DNA of 64,000 bases from Mycoplasmatota bacterium (GTDB lineage: Bacteria > Bacillota_I > Bacilli_A > Acholeplasmatales > Acholeplasmataceae), in the NCBI GenBank assembly GCA_024650045.1, contig JANKMU010000001.1, positions 62,001 to 126,000 on the forward strand, in the 5' to 3' direction. This document shows positions 17,369 through 25,763 of this stretch, one piece after another. How positions within the stretch are numbered: the stretch's first letter is position 1; each line of letters opens with the position of its first letter. The notes under the pieces were generated by a model. That model saw only the letters and a program-made list of their open reading frames with translations, searched no databases and was not told the DNA's origin. The position numbers and the translations under genes are program-made.

Positions 17369-18388
17369 ATGAAAAAAATTATATTTGGATTTGTAGTACT
17401 TTCGTTGTTGGTTTTAACAGCTTGTACAGATGGTTTTAATTATAGTGATAATGATTTATTTAATTCTAATGAAGAAATTATCTCATTTCAAGCTTTTGCA
17501 GCAGCAAGCTTTTTAGGTGATGTTAGCAATGAGACATTGAATGCTAATGATGGGAACACATTATTATCTGTTCCATTAGAAACAGTTGAAGAAACAGAAG
17601 AAGTTGAAGAAACAGAAGAACCTTCAAACCCTTTGATTTTATCAATTGAACCTTATATTGAATTAGCTGAGAAATTTTTAGGTAATGACAATGGTTTATC
17701 AGTTAACATGGGATTATCAGACATGGAAGATTATGAATTAATGATGACATTCCAAACTAAAGGTTTACTTGGTGAAACACAAAGTTATACAATACATTAT
17801 AATATGACAATTATTGAAGAGGAAGATGATGAGACTGAATTTAGTCTTGTAGGTATTATGGTTGTAGGCGATCAAATTTATCAATTGACTGGTGAAAGAG
17901 AAGTTGAAGAAGATGAAGATAAAATTGAATTTATTGCTAAACTTGATGACCTAAATTATTTTGAGTCAGAATATAAAGTTGAAAGTTCTGAAACAGAATT
18001 CGAAATAAAAGTTGTCAAAAACGGTGAAACAGTACTTGAAACAAGTATTGAAATAGAAATCGAAGAAGACGAAACAAAAATCTCATTTGAATTTTATGAT
18101 AACGGAAATGAAGGAACTTATGAGTTTAAATATGAGTTCGAAGGCGAACAACAAGTTCTTAAAATAGAATATGATGTTACATTTGACGGTATTGAATCAG
18201 AAGGTGAAGTAACAGTAGCTGTTATGGTTGATGAAGTCACTGGTGAAACAACATATAAACTTTATGTAGATCCTGATGATGATGACGCTTATGAAGATGA
18301 ACTAGATCGTGATGTAGATGACGATGACGATGATGAAGAAGATGAAGAAGAAGATGATGATGATGATGAGGAAGATGACGAAGAATAA
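17369..18388 (+). CDS. Lipoprotein with Asp/Glu tail, paralogue of the sigma-linked membrane protein
   Basis: No known family is recognised. The 339-aa protein has a lipoprotein signal (LTAC, Cys19), a Glu-rich linker near 70-85 and a 200-residue middle region predicted to be beta-rich. The last 39 residues are almost all Asp and Glu. From about residue 88 to the end it aligns with the protein encoded at 18995-20128: both have a PY followed by a short helix, FQTK-LLG, the HYN motif, EIEIE-D-TK, and TY/SY ahead of a DPDDDD or NPDDDD tail. It lies directly upstream of the ECF sigma gene, so a competitor or co-sensor role is plausible but unproven. The tail is encoded by GAT/GAA triplet runs that look expansion-prone. 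Confidence 0.8.
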   Translation: MKKIIFGFVVLSLLVLTACTDGFNYSDNDLFNSNEEIISFQAFAAASFLGDVSNETLNANDGNTLLSVPLETVEETEEVEETEEPSNPLILSIEPYIELAEKFLGNDNGLSVNMGLSDMEDYELMMTFQTKGLLGETQSYTIHYNMTIIEEEDDETEFSLVGIMVVGDQIYQLTGEREVEEDEDKIEFIAKLDDLNYFESEYKVESSETEFEIKVVKNGETVLETSIEIEIEEDETKISFEFYDNGNEGTYEFKYEFEGEQQVLKIEYDVTFDGIESEGEVTVAVMVDEVTGETTYKLYVDPDDDDAYEDELDRDVDDDDDDEEDEEEDDDDDEEDDEE

Positions 18389-18422
18389 TCCTCTCACAGT
18401 GAACATATTGATTTTTAAGTTA

Positions 18423-18431
18423 TGATATAAT
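18423..18431 (+). promoter_or_regulatory. Extended -10 promoter of the sigma factor operon
   Basis: TGATATAAT matches the extended -10 consensus perfectly; no good -35 lies 17 bp upstream. It suggests basal sigma-A transcription of the sigma factor and its partner. Confidence 0.6.
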
Positions 18432-18432
18432 A

Positions 18433-18455
18433 CAAAGGAGACAAGTTCTCCTTTG
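18433..18455 (+). promoter_or_regulatory. Leader hairpin of the sigma factor operon
   Basis: A perfect 9-bp stem (CAAAGGAGA/TCTCCTTTG) with a CAAGT loop lies right at the expected transcript 5' end. It hides a ribosome-site-like AAGGAG and lacks a T run, so it is not a terminator; 5'-end stabilisation is a likely role. The true ribosome site AAGGGGA is at 18469-18475. Confidence 0.6.
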
Positions 18456-18482
18456 TTAAATTATATTTAAGGGGATTATTTA

Positions 18483-18998
18483 ATGATTAATCATAAAGTG
18501 ATTAAAGCTTTAAAACAGAAAGATGAAGCAGCATTTGAATACGTATATCAACAGACAAAAAAAGGTGTTTATGCTATTATTTTTTCTGTCGTGAAAAGTC
18601 ATCAAGTAACAGAAGATCTCATGCAAGATGCATATATGAAAATGATGACTTCGATTGATCAATATCAATCAAAGACGAACTTTAACAATTGGTTATTGAC
18701 AATTGCTAAAAACCAAGCAATAGACTATTATAGACGTTCAAAAAAAGAGCAATATATAGATGATGTGGATTATGAAAATAGACTTATCAGTAATGAAACA
18801 CAACCAGATGAAAACGATCATTTTATAAACATGATTGAAATGCTAAATGAGGAACAAAGAACAATCGTACTATTAAAAATTGTGGATAATATGAAATTTA
18901 AAGACATTGCTAATTTAGTAGATAAACCTTTGGGTACTGTCATCTGGCATTATCATGAGGCACTAAAAGTGCTAAAAGGATATGAGGATATATCATGA
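18483..18998 (+). CDS. ECF-family RNA polymerase sigma factor
   Basis: The 171-aa protein has sigma region 2 (residues about 15-80, with VTEDLMQDAYMKMMTSIDQY, then NNWLLTIAKNQAIDYYRR) and region 4 (about 115-165, with EEQRTIVLLKIVDNMKFKDIANLVDKPLGTVIWHYHEALKVL split across the helix-turn-helix). It redirects RNA polymerase to a specific promoter set. The next gene starts within its stop codon (ATGA overlap), the usual arrangement for a sigma and its anti-sigma partner. The target promoter motif is not evident in this window. Confidence 0.93.
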   Translation: MINHKVIKALKQKDEAAFEYVYQQTKKGVYAIIFSVVKSHQVTEDLMQDAYMKMMTSIDQYQSKTNFNNWLLTIAKNQAIDYYRRSKKEQYIDDVDYENRLISNETQPDENDHFINMIEMLNEEQRTIVLLKIVDNMKFKDIANLVDKPLGTVIWHYHEALKVLKGYEDIS

Positions 18999-20128
18999 AA
19001 ACTAAAGATATAAAAAAATTAATAAAAACAAATATTGAATCTCATATACCAGAGTCAGCTCCAAAAATTGACTTCCCTTTTGAGTCGACTAAAACGAGTC
19101 AAAGAGTTAGAAGAGGGTTTTCTTTTAAGTGGAGTTATGGACTATCTTTTGTGTTGTCTATTCTTATACTAGCATTAGTTTTTAGCCTATTATCTGGTGA
19201 AGATCCAATTGTTCCACCAACACCTAATCAACTATTAACTAGTGAAAATGAAGTTATATCATTTTCAGCTTTATCAACTGTATCATTATTAACATCAACT
19301 TCAAATGAATTAATAAGTCATCAAACGCAAACCCTTAGCACAACTCAACAACCCCCAGTCATTGGTTACATAACCCCATATTTACGAATGGTTGAAGAGA
19401 TTTTGTCAAATGACTCGGGTATGCATATTATGACAGGTGATTCTGAGTATGAAGAATATACGACATTTATGCAATTTCAAACAAAAGATTTATTAGGCAA
19501 TACAAGAACATATGTTATGCATTACAATTTAGTATTAGAAGAATTTGATGATGATGAGTTTGAATATAGTTTAGCAGGCATACTTTTGTTTAACAATCAA
19601 ATATATGATGTTGTTGGAGAAAAGAAAATTGAAAATGATGAAGAATCAATTTCATTTAAAGCAATGGTAGATGATGATAACTATGTTGAATCATTTTATG
19701 AAATTGAAGAAGATAAGCAAATATTTGAATATTTAATTGTTCGATTTGGACAAGTTGTATCAGAAAGCAAAATAGAAATTGAGATTGAAGATGATGTCAC
19801 CAAAGTTCAACTTCAGTTTGTTGAAGGTGATGATACTGGAGAATTTGAGTTTGAATATATTACGGAGGGTAATATAAACATCATCAAAATAGAATTCGAA
19901 ACAGAAATTGATGGCGTTGAAATCTCTGGAGAAATGTCGATTCAAGTCATCGTAGATCCAGTCAGTGGGAAAACATCATATCGTATTTTGTTAAATCCTG
20001 ATGACGACGATGAATATGAATATGATATTGATCGTGATGATGAAGAAGACGACGAAGATGAAGAAGATGAAGAAGACAACGATGAGGAAGATGATGAAGA
20101 AGACGATGAAGAAGACGATGAGGAATAA
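18995..20128 (+). CDS. Putative membrane-anchored anti-sigma partner with Asp/Glu tail
   Basis: The 377-aa protein has a short basic cytoplasmic N-terminus (residues 1-46, ending RVRRGFSFK), one membrane helix (about 47-67) and a 310-residue outside domain ending in about 45 Asp/Glu residues. Single-pass topology, gene order and the 4-bp overlap with the sigma gene suggest an anti-sigma factor, but no ZAS or RsgI motif is recognised and the cytoplasmic part is short. The outer domain is a paralogue of the lipoprotein encoded at 17369-18388. Ligand and mechanism are unknown; cation or cationic-peptide binding by the tail is an inference from charge. Confidence 0.75.
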   Translation: MKTKDIKKLIKTNIESHIPESAPKIDFPFESTKTSQRVRRGFSFKWSYGLSFVLSILILALVFSLLSGEDPIVPPTPNQLLTSENEVISFSALSTVSLLTSTSNELISHQTQTLSTTQQPPVIGYITPYLRMVEEILSNDSGMHIMTGDSEYEEYTTFMQFQTKDLLGNTRTYVMHYNLVLEEFDDDEFEYSLAGILLFNNQIYDVVGEKKIENDEESISFKAMVDDDNYVESFYEIEEDKQIFEYLIVRFGQVVSESKIEIEIEDDVTKVQLQFVEGDDTGEFEFEYITEGNINIIKIEFETEIDGVEISGEMSIQVIVDPVSGKTSYRILLNPDDDDEYEYDIDRDDEEDDEDEEDEEDNDEEDDEEDDEEDDEE

Positions 20129-20185
20129 TCAATACCGTATAAAAAATAACAACAAATAATCAAGTTTAGATACCACCTTAAAATA

Positions 20186-20194
20186 TGATATAAT
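20186..20194 (+). promoter_or_regulatory. Extended -10 promoter of the AI-2E family gene
   Basis: TGATATAAT about 29 bp ahead of the start codon, identical to the element before the sigma factor gene. No terminator was seen between it and the preceding gene. Confidence 0.5.
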
Positions 20195-20222
20195 TTAGTT
20201 AATCATTAATGGGCGGTGTCAT

Positions 20223-21437
20223 ATGAAAAAAGAGCGATTTTCAAAAGATAAATTAATTAAATATTTATTATGGATATCAATATTTACTGTTGCTATCATT
20301 GGATTATATGTATTTCAATTATTTGCATCAACAACATTATCCAAAATAGCGATGGCATTAAGATTTGTTGTTATCCCATTTGTTATTGCATTTTTCTTGA
20401 GTTTTATTATAGGGCCATTTTCAAATCTATTTAGAGAAAAATTAAAACTACCAAAAGTACTAAGTATTATCATTGCAATTCTTATAGGTGTATCGTTTTT
20501 ATTACTTATATTGGTTGGTACAACTATATTTATAGTGACACAATTGAGTCAAATTTTAAATAGCTTGATTAGTCTGATTGATAACCAGACACTTGAAACC
20601 ATTATTAATAATATTATCAATGTTATCAACGAATATCTCGGTGGATCAGGTCTAAATCAAATTATTGACGAGATACTCAATCAAGGTTTTACCATAGATA
20701 AACTATTTTCAATGATTGGTACGATATTGGTTGCATTGTCAGGTATAGCATCCAGTATATTGAACATATTATTTATTGTGGTATTAACACCTGTATTCAT
20801 GTATTACTTAATTAAAGAAAAAGCTTATATTTTTACTAATATTTCAAAAGTTATACCAGAAAATGTTCGACATCATGCAGTTGAGTTAGGTAAGAGAAGC
20901 GACATTGTAATTAGAGATTATCTAAGAGGTCAAGGACTTATGATGTTGTTTGTTACGGTATTCTTTATCATAACATATGGTATATTATCGTTTTTTGTGC
21001 CAAACTTTAGTTTACAAATTGCTATATTATTTGGTGTAATGATGGGGTTATTTAGTATATTGCCATATATTGGTGTTTGGATTAGTATGGCTTTACCGGT
21101 TATATTACTTGTAACTCTACATTTAGAACATGGGCATACAAATCAGATCAATATATATCTTATTGCTATTATTGTTATCCTATTATTAAATCTAGTCGAA
21201 CAGGTCTTAGAAAGCAGTATAGTACAACCGCAGATTTTTGGAAAACAAGTTCATATTCACCCCCTTGCTGTTTTATCTAGTTTCTTGTTCTTTGGTGGTG
21301 TTTTTGGATTTATAGGATTTTTACTTGCTATTCCTATAGCGGGTACAATTAAAGTTATATTCCAATATTTTAACGAAATAAATAAAGGAACCAACAACTC
21401 AAACGAATCAACTGAGTTGAAAAATACAAATCAGTAA
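20223..21437 (+). CDS. AI-2E transporter family (PerM/YtvI-type) membrane protein
   Basis: The 404-aa protein has about eight membrane segments. Family features include the LVIPFVIAFFLSFIIGP-like segment near residue 55, the central non-membrane stretch with LNSLISLIDNQ, and the C-terminal LEQ-LESSIVQPQIFGKQVHIHPL block near 330 (QPxxxGxxxxxHPL). Members include TqsA and sodium/proton antiporters of the UPF0118 group; the substrate cannot be predicted. Likely monocistronic, with the terminator right after. Confidence 0.88.
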   Translation: MKKERFSKDKLIKYLLWISIFTVAIIGLYVFQLFASTTLSKIAMALRFVVIPFVIAFFLSFIIGPFSNLFREKLKLPKVLSIIIAILIGVSFLLLILVGTTIFIVTQLSQILNSLISLIDNQTLETIINNIINVINEYLGGSGLNQIIDEILNQGFTIDKLFSMIGTILVALSGIASSILNILFIVVLTPVFMYYLIKEKAYIFTNISKVIPENVRHHAVELGKRSDIVIRDYLRGQGLMMLFVTVFFIITYGILSFFVPNFSLQIAILFGVMMGLFSILPYIGVWISMALPVILLVTLHLEHGHTNQINIYLIAIIVILLLNLVEQVLESSIVQPQIFGKQVHIHPLAVLSSFLFFGGVFGFIGFLLAIPIAGTIKVIFQYFNEINKGTNNSNESTELKNTNQ

Positions 21438-21450
21438 CAAAAGTGATGAT

Positions 21451-21478
21451 AAGAGTCTCAATGAGAGACTCTTTTTTA
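21451..21478 (+). terminator. Terminator after the AI-2E family gene
   Basis: A perfect 9-bp stem AAGAGTCTC/GAGACTCTT with a 5-nt loop and a T run. Confidence 0.85.
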
Positions 21479-21561
21479 TATATAAAATTAAAACTCTTAT
21501 ATACTTTGGTCGTGGTATTGTTATATAATAGTATCAAATATTAAATGAATGGGGAAAGAGT

Positions 21562-22047
21562 ATGAATAAGAAAATTTTTATTTTAATTGTTTTTTTTATT
21601 ATGGCTTTAATGCTTACAGCTTGTGGATCAAACCCTAAAGAGTTTTCCGGATCTGGGATATCAATTACATTAACTGATCAATTTATTGAAAAAGAAGTTA
21701 TCCAAGCACCTTTGTATCTCGAATCAACAAATCACATCTTTATGGGAATGAGAGAAAGTAAATCAGAACTTGCAATCTATAATATCAACACATTAAGAAA
21801 GTATATTGATGCAGTAATCAATAATGGTAATGTGAATGCAGAAGTAGAGACTTTTAATGAGGATGGAGTAGAATATTTGTATGCATATTACACAGCAACA
21901 GTTAGTGAAATTGAATATGGATACATGCTTATTGTAATGGAAGGACAAAGTCATTATTATTCAATGAATTTTGGATGTTTACAAAAAAATCTTGATGACT
22001 ATAAAGACACCTATTTTACATGGGCAAAAACAATCATCGTTGAATAA
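21562..22047 (+). CDS. Small lipoprotein of unknown function
   Basis: The 161-aa protein has a clear lipoprotein signal (LTAC, Cys21). The mature part is predicted alpha/beta and resembles, by general pattern only, PsbP-like or DUF-type small lipoproteins (FSGSGISITLTDQF at the mature start, YYSMNFGC near the end). No function can be assigned. It stands alone, with a TATAAT-like element at 21524-21529, ribosome site GGGGAAAGAG and its own terminator. Confidence 0.75.
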   Translation: MNKKIFILIVFFIMALMLTACGSNPKEFSGSGISITLTDQFIEKEVIQAPLYLESTNHIFMGMRESKSELAIYNINTLRKYIDAVINNGNVNAEVETFNEDGVEYLYAYYTATVSEIEYGYMLIVMEGQSHYYSMNFGCLQKNLDDYKDTYFTWAKTIIVE

Positions 22048-22074
22048 TAATTACCTAACAAATGTACTCAAAAG

Positions 22075-22101
22075 AAATGAACATTGCGTTCATTTTTTTA
22101 T
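22075..22101 (+). terminator. Terminator after the small lipoprotein gene
   Basis: Stem AAATGAAC/GTTCATTT with an ATTGC loop and a long T run. Confidence 0.85.
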
Positions 22102-22159
22102 TTTCAATTAATATAAAAAAAAATAATCAAAAAAAAAGAACAATTTTCCGATTTTTATT

Positions 22160-22187
22160 TTGATATTCAAATGTCTCATGATATGAT
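22160..22187 (+). promoter_or_regulatory. Predicted promoter of the antiporter gene
   Basis: TTGATA (22160-22165), a 16-bp spacer and TATGAT (22182-22187), 35 bp ahead of the GTG start. Confidence 0.5.
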
Positions 22188-22222
22188 AACAATAACAAAC
22201 TAAAAAAAGGAGAAATTTAAAA

Positions 22223-23764
22223 GTGCAGTTATTTCTATCGTTATTACCAGCATTGGTCATGATTGTATTGGTCATTGCTACAAGAAAAGTACTTATTTCT
22301 TTGGGAATAGGAATTATTCTAGCAGCATTAATTTATGCTGAATGGAATATTATTGGTATGGTGACATACATTTGGGGAAGTTTTATTGGAATCGTAACAA
22401 GTTTAGATTGGTATTTACCAATTATTGGATTTGTCGTTATTATTGGAGGCATTACGGCAGTTATTACTTTAATGGGCGGTATTTTAGCTTTTGCTAATTG
22501 GGCTGTTTCAAAAGTAAAAAATCCAATTGCTGCTCAAACGTTAACTTGGATTCTAGGTATCATCATTTGTATTGATGACTATTTTAATGCATTGGTTATT
22601 GGTGAAGTATCAAAACCTATTACAGATCAATACAAGATATCACGTGCTAAATTAGCATATATTATCGATTCAACTAGTGCTCCAGTCGTTATTTTAATGC
22701 CTATTTCTACATGGGGAGCATATATTATTGGTATGATGGGTGGTTTATTTGTAAATAGTGGTTATACAACGCATACAGGATTCTCTGGATTCCTTGCTGC
22801 TGTACCTTATCAATTCTACCCAATTACAGCAATCATTATGGTTTTCTTAGTTATTAAATTTGGTATTAATTTTGGAGCAATGAAGAAATTTGAAGATGCT
22901 TCAGCTGAAGGCGATGATGTTTCTAAATTAGATGCAGCACAAGCAGTATCTCAAGTTAAAATTGAAGGCACAAAAGCTACACAATGGTCGCTAATAGTGC
23001 CAATACTTGTTTTAGTTTTTGTAACATTCTTCATGATGCTTGTTAAAGCTGGTTTTGCACCTTCAGAAATTATGGATCAAGAAATCACAGTTCCATTATT
23101 CCTTGGTGGGTTATCAGCATTTATTACAGCAGTGATCTTTGCATTAACTGATAGAGCAGTTAAGGTTAAATCAATCGCTGTTGTAAGTGGCAAAGGTATG
23201 TTTGCAATGTTTAAATCAGCAGTAGCAATTTTAGTACTTGCTTGGATGGTATCAGGAGCAATACAAGATTTAGGAACTGGTGACTTAATTGCTGATGCAA
23301 TATCAGGAACTAGCTTATCAGCTGCATACGTTCCTCTTGTGATGTTCTTTATTGCTGGTGGTATTGCATTTGCTACAGGAACAAGTTGGGGATCATTTGG
23401 TATTTTATTACCAATCGCAATTCCAATTGCGATGGCAACAAATCCTGTATTTATGCCAGCAATCGTTGCAGCAGTACTAGGTGGAGCAGTATTTGGAGAT
23501 CACTCATCACCAATTTCTGATACAACAGTTTTATCTGCAACAGGTGCTAGATCAACATTACATTCGCATTTTATTTCACAACTACCCTATGCTTTAGTTA
23601 CTGCAGGTATTGCAGCATTCGGTTATTTAGTATATGGATTAACTGAAATGTTATTATTAGCTTATGTAGTTATCGCAATCTTAATCTTCTTATTTACTAA
23701 ATATTGGAAAGTTATATTCCAAAGATCAGAAAATAAAGTCGTAGAAGTTCAAACTGAAGAATAA
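22223..23764 (+). CDS. Na+/H+ antiporter, NhaC family
   Basis: The 513-aa membrane protein has about twelve hydrophobic segments. The NhaC-family core is visible: IDDYFNALVIGEVSKPITD near residue 128, STSAPVVILMPISTWGAYI near 150, ATGTSWGSFGILLPIAIPIA near 390 and the GDHSSPISDTTVLSATGA block near 425. Members exchange Na+ for protons or, in some branches, carboxylates. The GTG start has an AAAAAGGAG ribosome site. In this genome it may use or reset the sodium gradient made by the Nqr complex. Confidence 0.9.
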   Translation: MQLFLSLLPALVMIVLVIATRKVLISLGIGIILAALIYAEWNIIGMVTYIWGSFIGIVTSLDWYLPIIGFVVIIGGITAVITLMGGILAFANWAVSKVKNPIAAQTLTWILGIIICIDDYFNALVIGEVSKPITDQYKISRAKLAYIIDSTSAPVVILMPISTWGAYIIGMMGGLFVNSGYTTHTGFSGFLAAVPYQFYPITAIIMVFLVIKFGINFGAMKKFEDASAEGDDVSKLDAAQAVSQVKIEGTKATQWSLIVPILVLVFVTFFMMLVKAGFAPSEIMDQEITVPLFLGGLSAFITAVIFALTDRAVKVKSIAVVSGKGMFAMFKSAVAILVLAWMVSGAIQDLGTGDLIADAISGTSLSAAYVPLVMFFIAGGIAFATGTSWGSFGILLPIAIPIAMATNPVFMPAIVAAVLGGAVFGDHSSPISDTTVLSATGARSTLHSHFISQLPYALVTAGIAAFGYLVYGLTEMLLLAYVVIAILIFLFTKYWKVIFQRSENKVVEVQTEE

Positions 23765-23773
23765 ATTAAAGAT

Positions 23774-23807
23774 AATACACAACCTAAAAACGGTTGTGTA
23801 TTTTTTT
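23774..23807 (+). terminator. Terminator after the antiporter gene
   Basis: A 9-bp perfect stem TACACAACC/GGTTGTGTA with a 7-nt loop and seven T residues. Confidence 0.88.
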
Positions 23808-23843
23808 AAAATTTTGATAATCAACTTTTAATAACATGTGAAA

Positions 23844-23857
23844 TTTAGTATACTAAA
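23844..23857 (+). promoter_or_regulatory. Palindrome over the -10 of the aldo/keto reductase promoter
   Basis: TTTAGTATACTAAA is a perfect 14-bp palindrome containing a TATACT -10 element, just upstream of the start codon. It could be an operator; the binding protein is unknown. Confidence 0.4.
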
Positions 23858-23870
23858 GTAGGGTGTTAAT

Positions 23871-25025
23871 ATGAAAACTAAAGTATTCGTTAAAGAAACC
23901 AAGTTTAAAGGAATTGAAAAGAATCCATCTCTTTTAGGATTCGGATGTATGAGATTTCCTACAAAATCAAAGGATCAACCAGATATTGATGAAGATCTAG
24001 CATATCAAATGATAGATGATGCTTATCAACATGGTGTTACCTATTTTGATACAGCATATCCATATCATCACGGTATGTCTGAGACATTTATTGGTAAAGC
24101 GCTTAAGAAATATCCAAGAGACTCTTTTTACCTTGCAACCAAAATGCCAACCTGGTTAATAGAATCTGTAGATGATGCTAAACGCATTTTTTATGAGCAA
24201 TTAGAAAAATGTCAAGTTGATTATTTTGATTTTTATCTATGTCATGCCTTAAATAGAAGTAACTATAAGGCATATCAAATACCAGGTGTCATGGATTTCT
24301 TATATCAAATGAAAAAAGAAGGTAGAATCCATCACTTAGGATTTTCTTTTCATGATACTCCAGAAATCTTAAATGAAATTATTCATACGTTTAAATGGGA
24401 TTTCGTTCAATTACAACTCAATTATTTAGATTGGGAATTCCAAGATGCCAAAACACAATATAAAATTGTAGAAGATTATGGTATCCCTTGTATAGTTATG
24501 GAACCTGTAAGAGGTGGATTATTGGCATCATTATCTGATGAAGCAAAAGAGATATTAGTCAATATGAATCCAAATGTAAGCATAGCATCATGGGCGATTC
24601 GTTATGCAGCTTCTAAGCCCAATGTTATGGTTGTTTTAAGTGGAATGTCTAATTTGGAACAGACTCAAGATAACATTAAGACAATGTCACAATTTAAGCC
24701 TATAGAAGATGAAGAGCAAAGAGTTATCGATCAAGCTTTAAAAGTCTTTCTAGAAAGCAATGCAGTGCCTTGTACTGGTTGTAGTTATTGCATGCCATGT
24801 CCTGAAGGTGTTGATATTCCCGAATTATTTAGAATCTATAATCGGTATATGGTTACGAAAAGTAAAATGGATTTTAAGCGAGAGTATGAAAGACTAGAAG
24901 AGGGCAAAAGAGCAAACCTCTGTGTATCTTGTGGTGAGTGTATGTCGCAATGCCCACAAAAAATAAATATACCCAAGCTTATGCAGGATATATCTAGTCT
25001 TTATAACGAAATATGTAATAGTTAG
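23871..25025 (+). CDS. Aldo/keto reductase with C-terminal ferredoxin-like 4Fe-4S domain
   Basis: The 384-aa protein is an AKR barrel (residues about 10-290) with GFGCMRFP at the start, DTAYPYHHGMSETFIGKAL near residue 60 (catalytic Asp and Tyr) and EPVRGGLL near 213. The C-terminus has two cysteine clusters, CTGCSYCMPCPEGVDIP and CVSCGECMSQCP, predicted to hold two 4Fe-4S centres. The fused iron-sulphur domain suggests electron transfer to or from ferredoxin-type partners in an anaerobe. Substrate unknown. It converges on pcm with a 4-bp overlap of the ends. Confidence 0.93.
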   Translation: MKTKVFVKETKFKGIEKNPSLLGFGCMRFPTKSKDQPDIDEDLAYQMIDDAYQHGVTYFDTAYPYHHGMSETFIGKALKKYPRDSFYLATKMPTWLIESVDDAKRIFYEQLEKCQVDYFDFYLCHALNRSNYKAYQIPGVMDFLYQMKKEGRIHHLGFSFHDTPEILNEIIHTFKWDFVQLQLNYLDWEFQDAKTQYKIVEDYGIPCIVMEPVRGGLLASLSDEAKEILVNMNPNVSIASWAIRYAASKPNVMVVLSGMSNLEQTQDNIKTMSQFKPIEDEEQRVIDQALKVFLESNAVPCTGCSYCMPCPEGVDIPELFRIYNRYMVTKSKMDFKREYERLEEGKRANLCVSCGECMSQCPQKINIPKLMQDISSLYNEICNS

Positions 25026-25660
25026 TCTTTATTTACCATTTCAACAAATCTACAATAAGTTATAAAAGATTTTTTAAAATGAGTATTCTCTTTTTCAACT
25101 AGAAATAGTTGTTGTAAATATGAATCTCCAATAGGAATTATCATCTTACCAGATTCCTTTAATTGACTCATCAATTCCTTTGGAAATTGTTTAGGAGCAG
25201 CAGTCACAATAATTTTATCAAATGGAGCATAAGCATTTAAACCATGATATCCGTTACCTATATGGTAATGGATATTTTTGTATTCTAATTCATCTAGAAT
25301 CTGTTTTGCTTTTATGGATAACATTTCATGTAGTTCAACGGTATAAACGTGATTAGCAAGATATGCTAAAATAGCTGTTTGATATCCACTTCCTGTACCA
25401 ATTTCTAAAACTTTATCTGTTTTTTGTATATCTAATTGATCAGTCATTAATGCAACCATATAAGGTTGTGAAATGGTTTGATTATTATCAATTGGAAGAG
25501 GGTGATCATCATAAGCCATATATTGATATGAATTTGATATAAATTTATGTCTTGGGACATTTATAAATGCATCAATAATCTTTTTAGTTTTGATGCCTCT
25601 ACTGATGATTTGATCGTTAACCATTTGTTTTCTTAACTCACTATAAAGTTCGTTTTTCAT
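25022..25660 (-). CDS. pcm: Protein-L-isoaspartate O-methyltransferase
   Basis: The protein (212 aa from this start) has the Pcm pattern: PRHKF near residue 35, the substrate loop QTISQPYMVALMTD near 59, the SAM-binding VLEIGTGSGYQTAILA near 82, and VTAAPKQFP near 150. It repairs damaged aspartyl residues by methylating L-isoaspartate with SAM. The ATG at 25660 has the ribosome site GAGGTGG 8 bp upstream; an in-frame GTG at 25672 lies inside that ribosome site and is less likely. Confidence 0.93.
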   Translation of the reverse strand: MKNELYSELRKQMVNDQIISRGIKTKKIIDAFINVPRHKFISNSYQYMAYDDHPLPIDNNQTISQPYMVALMTDQLDIQKTDKVLEIGTGSGYQTAILAYLANHVYTVELHEMLSIKAKQILDELEYKNIHYHIGNGYHGLNAYAPFDKIIVTAAPKQFPKELMSQLKESGKMIIPIGDSYLQQLFLVEKENTHFKKSFITYCRFVEMVNKD

Positions 25661-25709
25661 CGTATCATCCACCTCAGTCCTATCTTATCACAATTTTATC
25701 TGAACATAA

Positions 25710-25743
25710 AAAAATGGTAATGATTGGGATAATCATCACCACT
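25710..25743 (-). terminator. Terminator of the ABC exporter operon
   Basis: Read on the minus strand, GGTGATGATTATCCCAATCATTACC-like pairing (arms GGTGATGAT and ATCATTACC with one mismatch) runs into seven T residues. Confidence 0.7.
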
Positions 25744-25763
25744 TAATTAATTGATTGTTAATA

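Noticed and set aside
19942-20163. Minus-strand ORF rich in serine
   Set aside because: It is the reverse reading of the GAT/GAA-rich acidic tail; long serine runs are a by-product of that composition.
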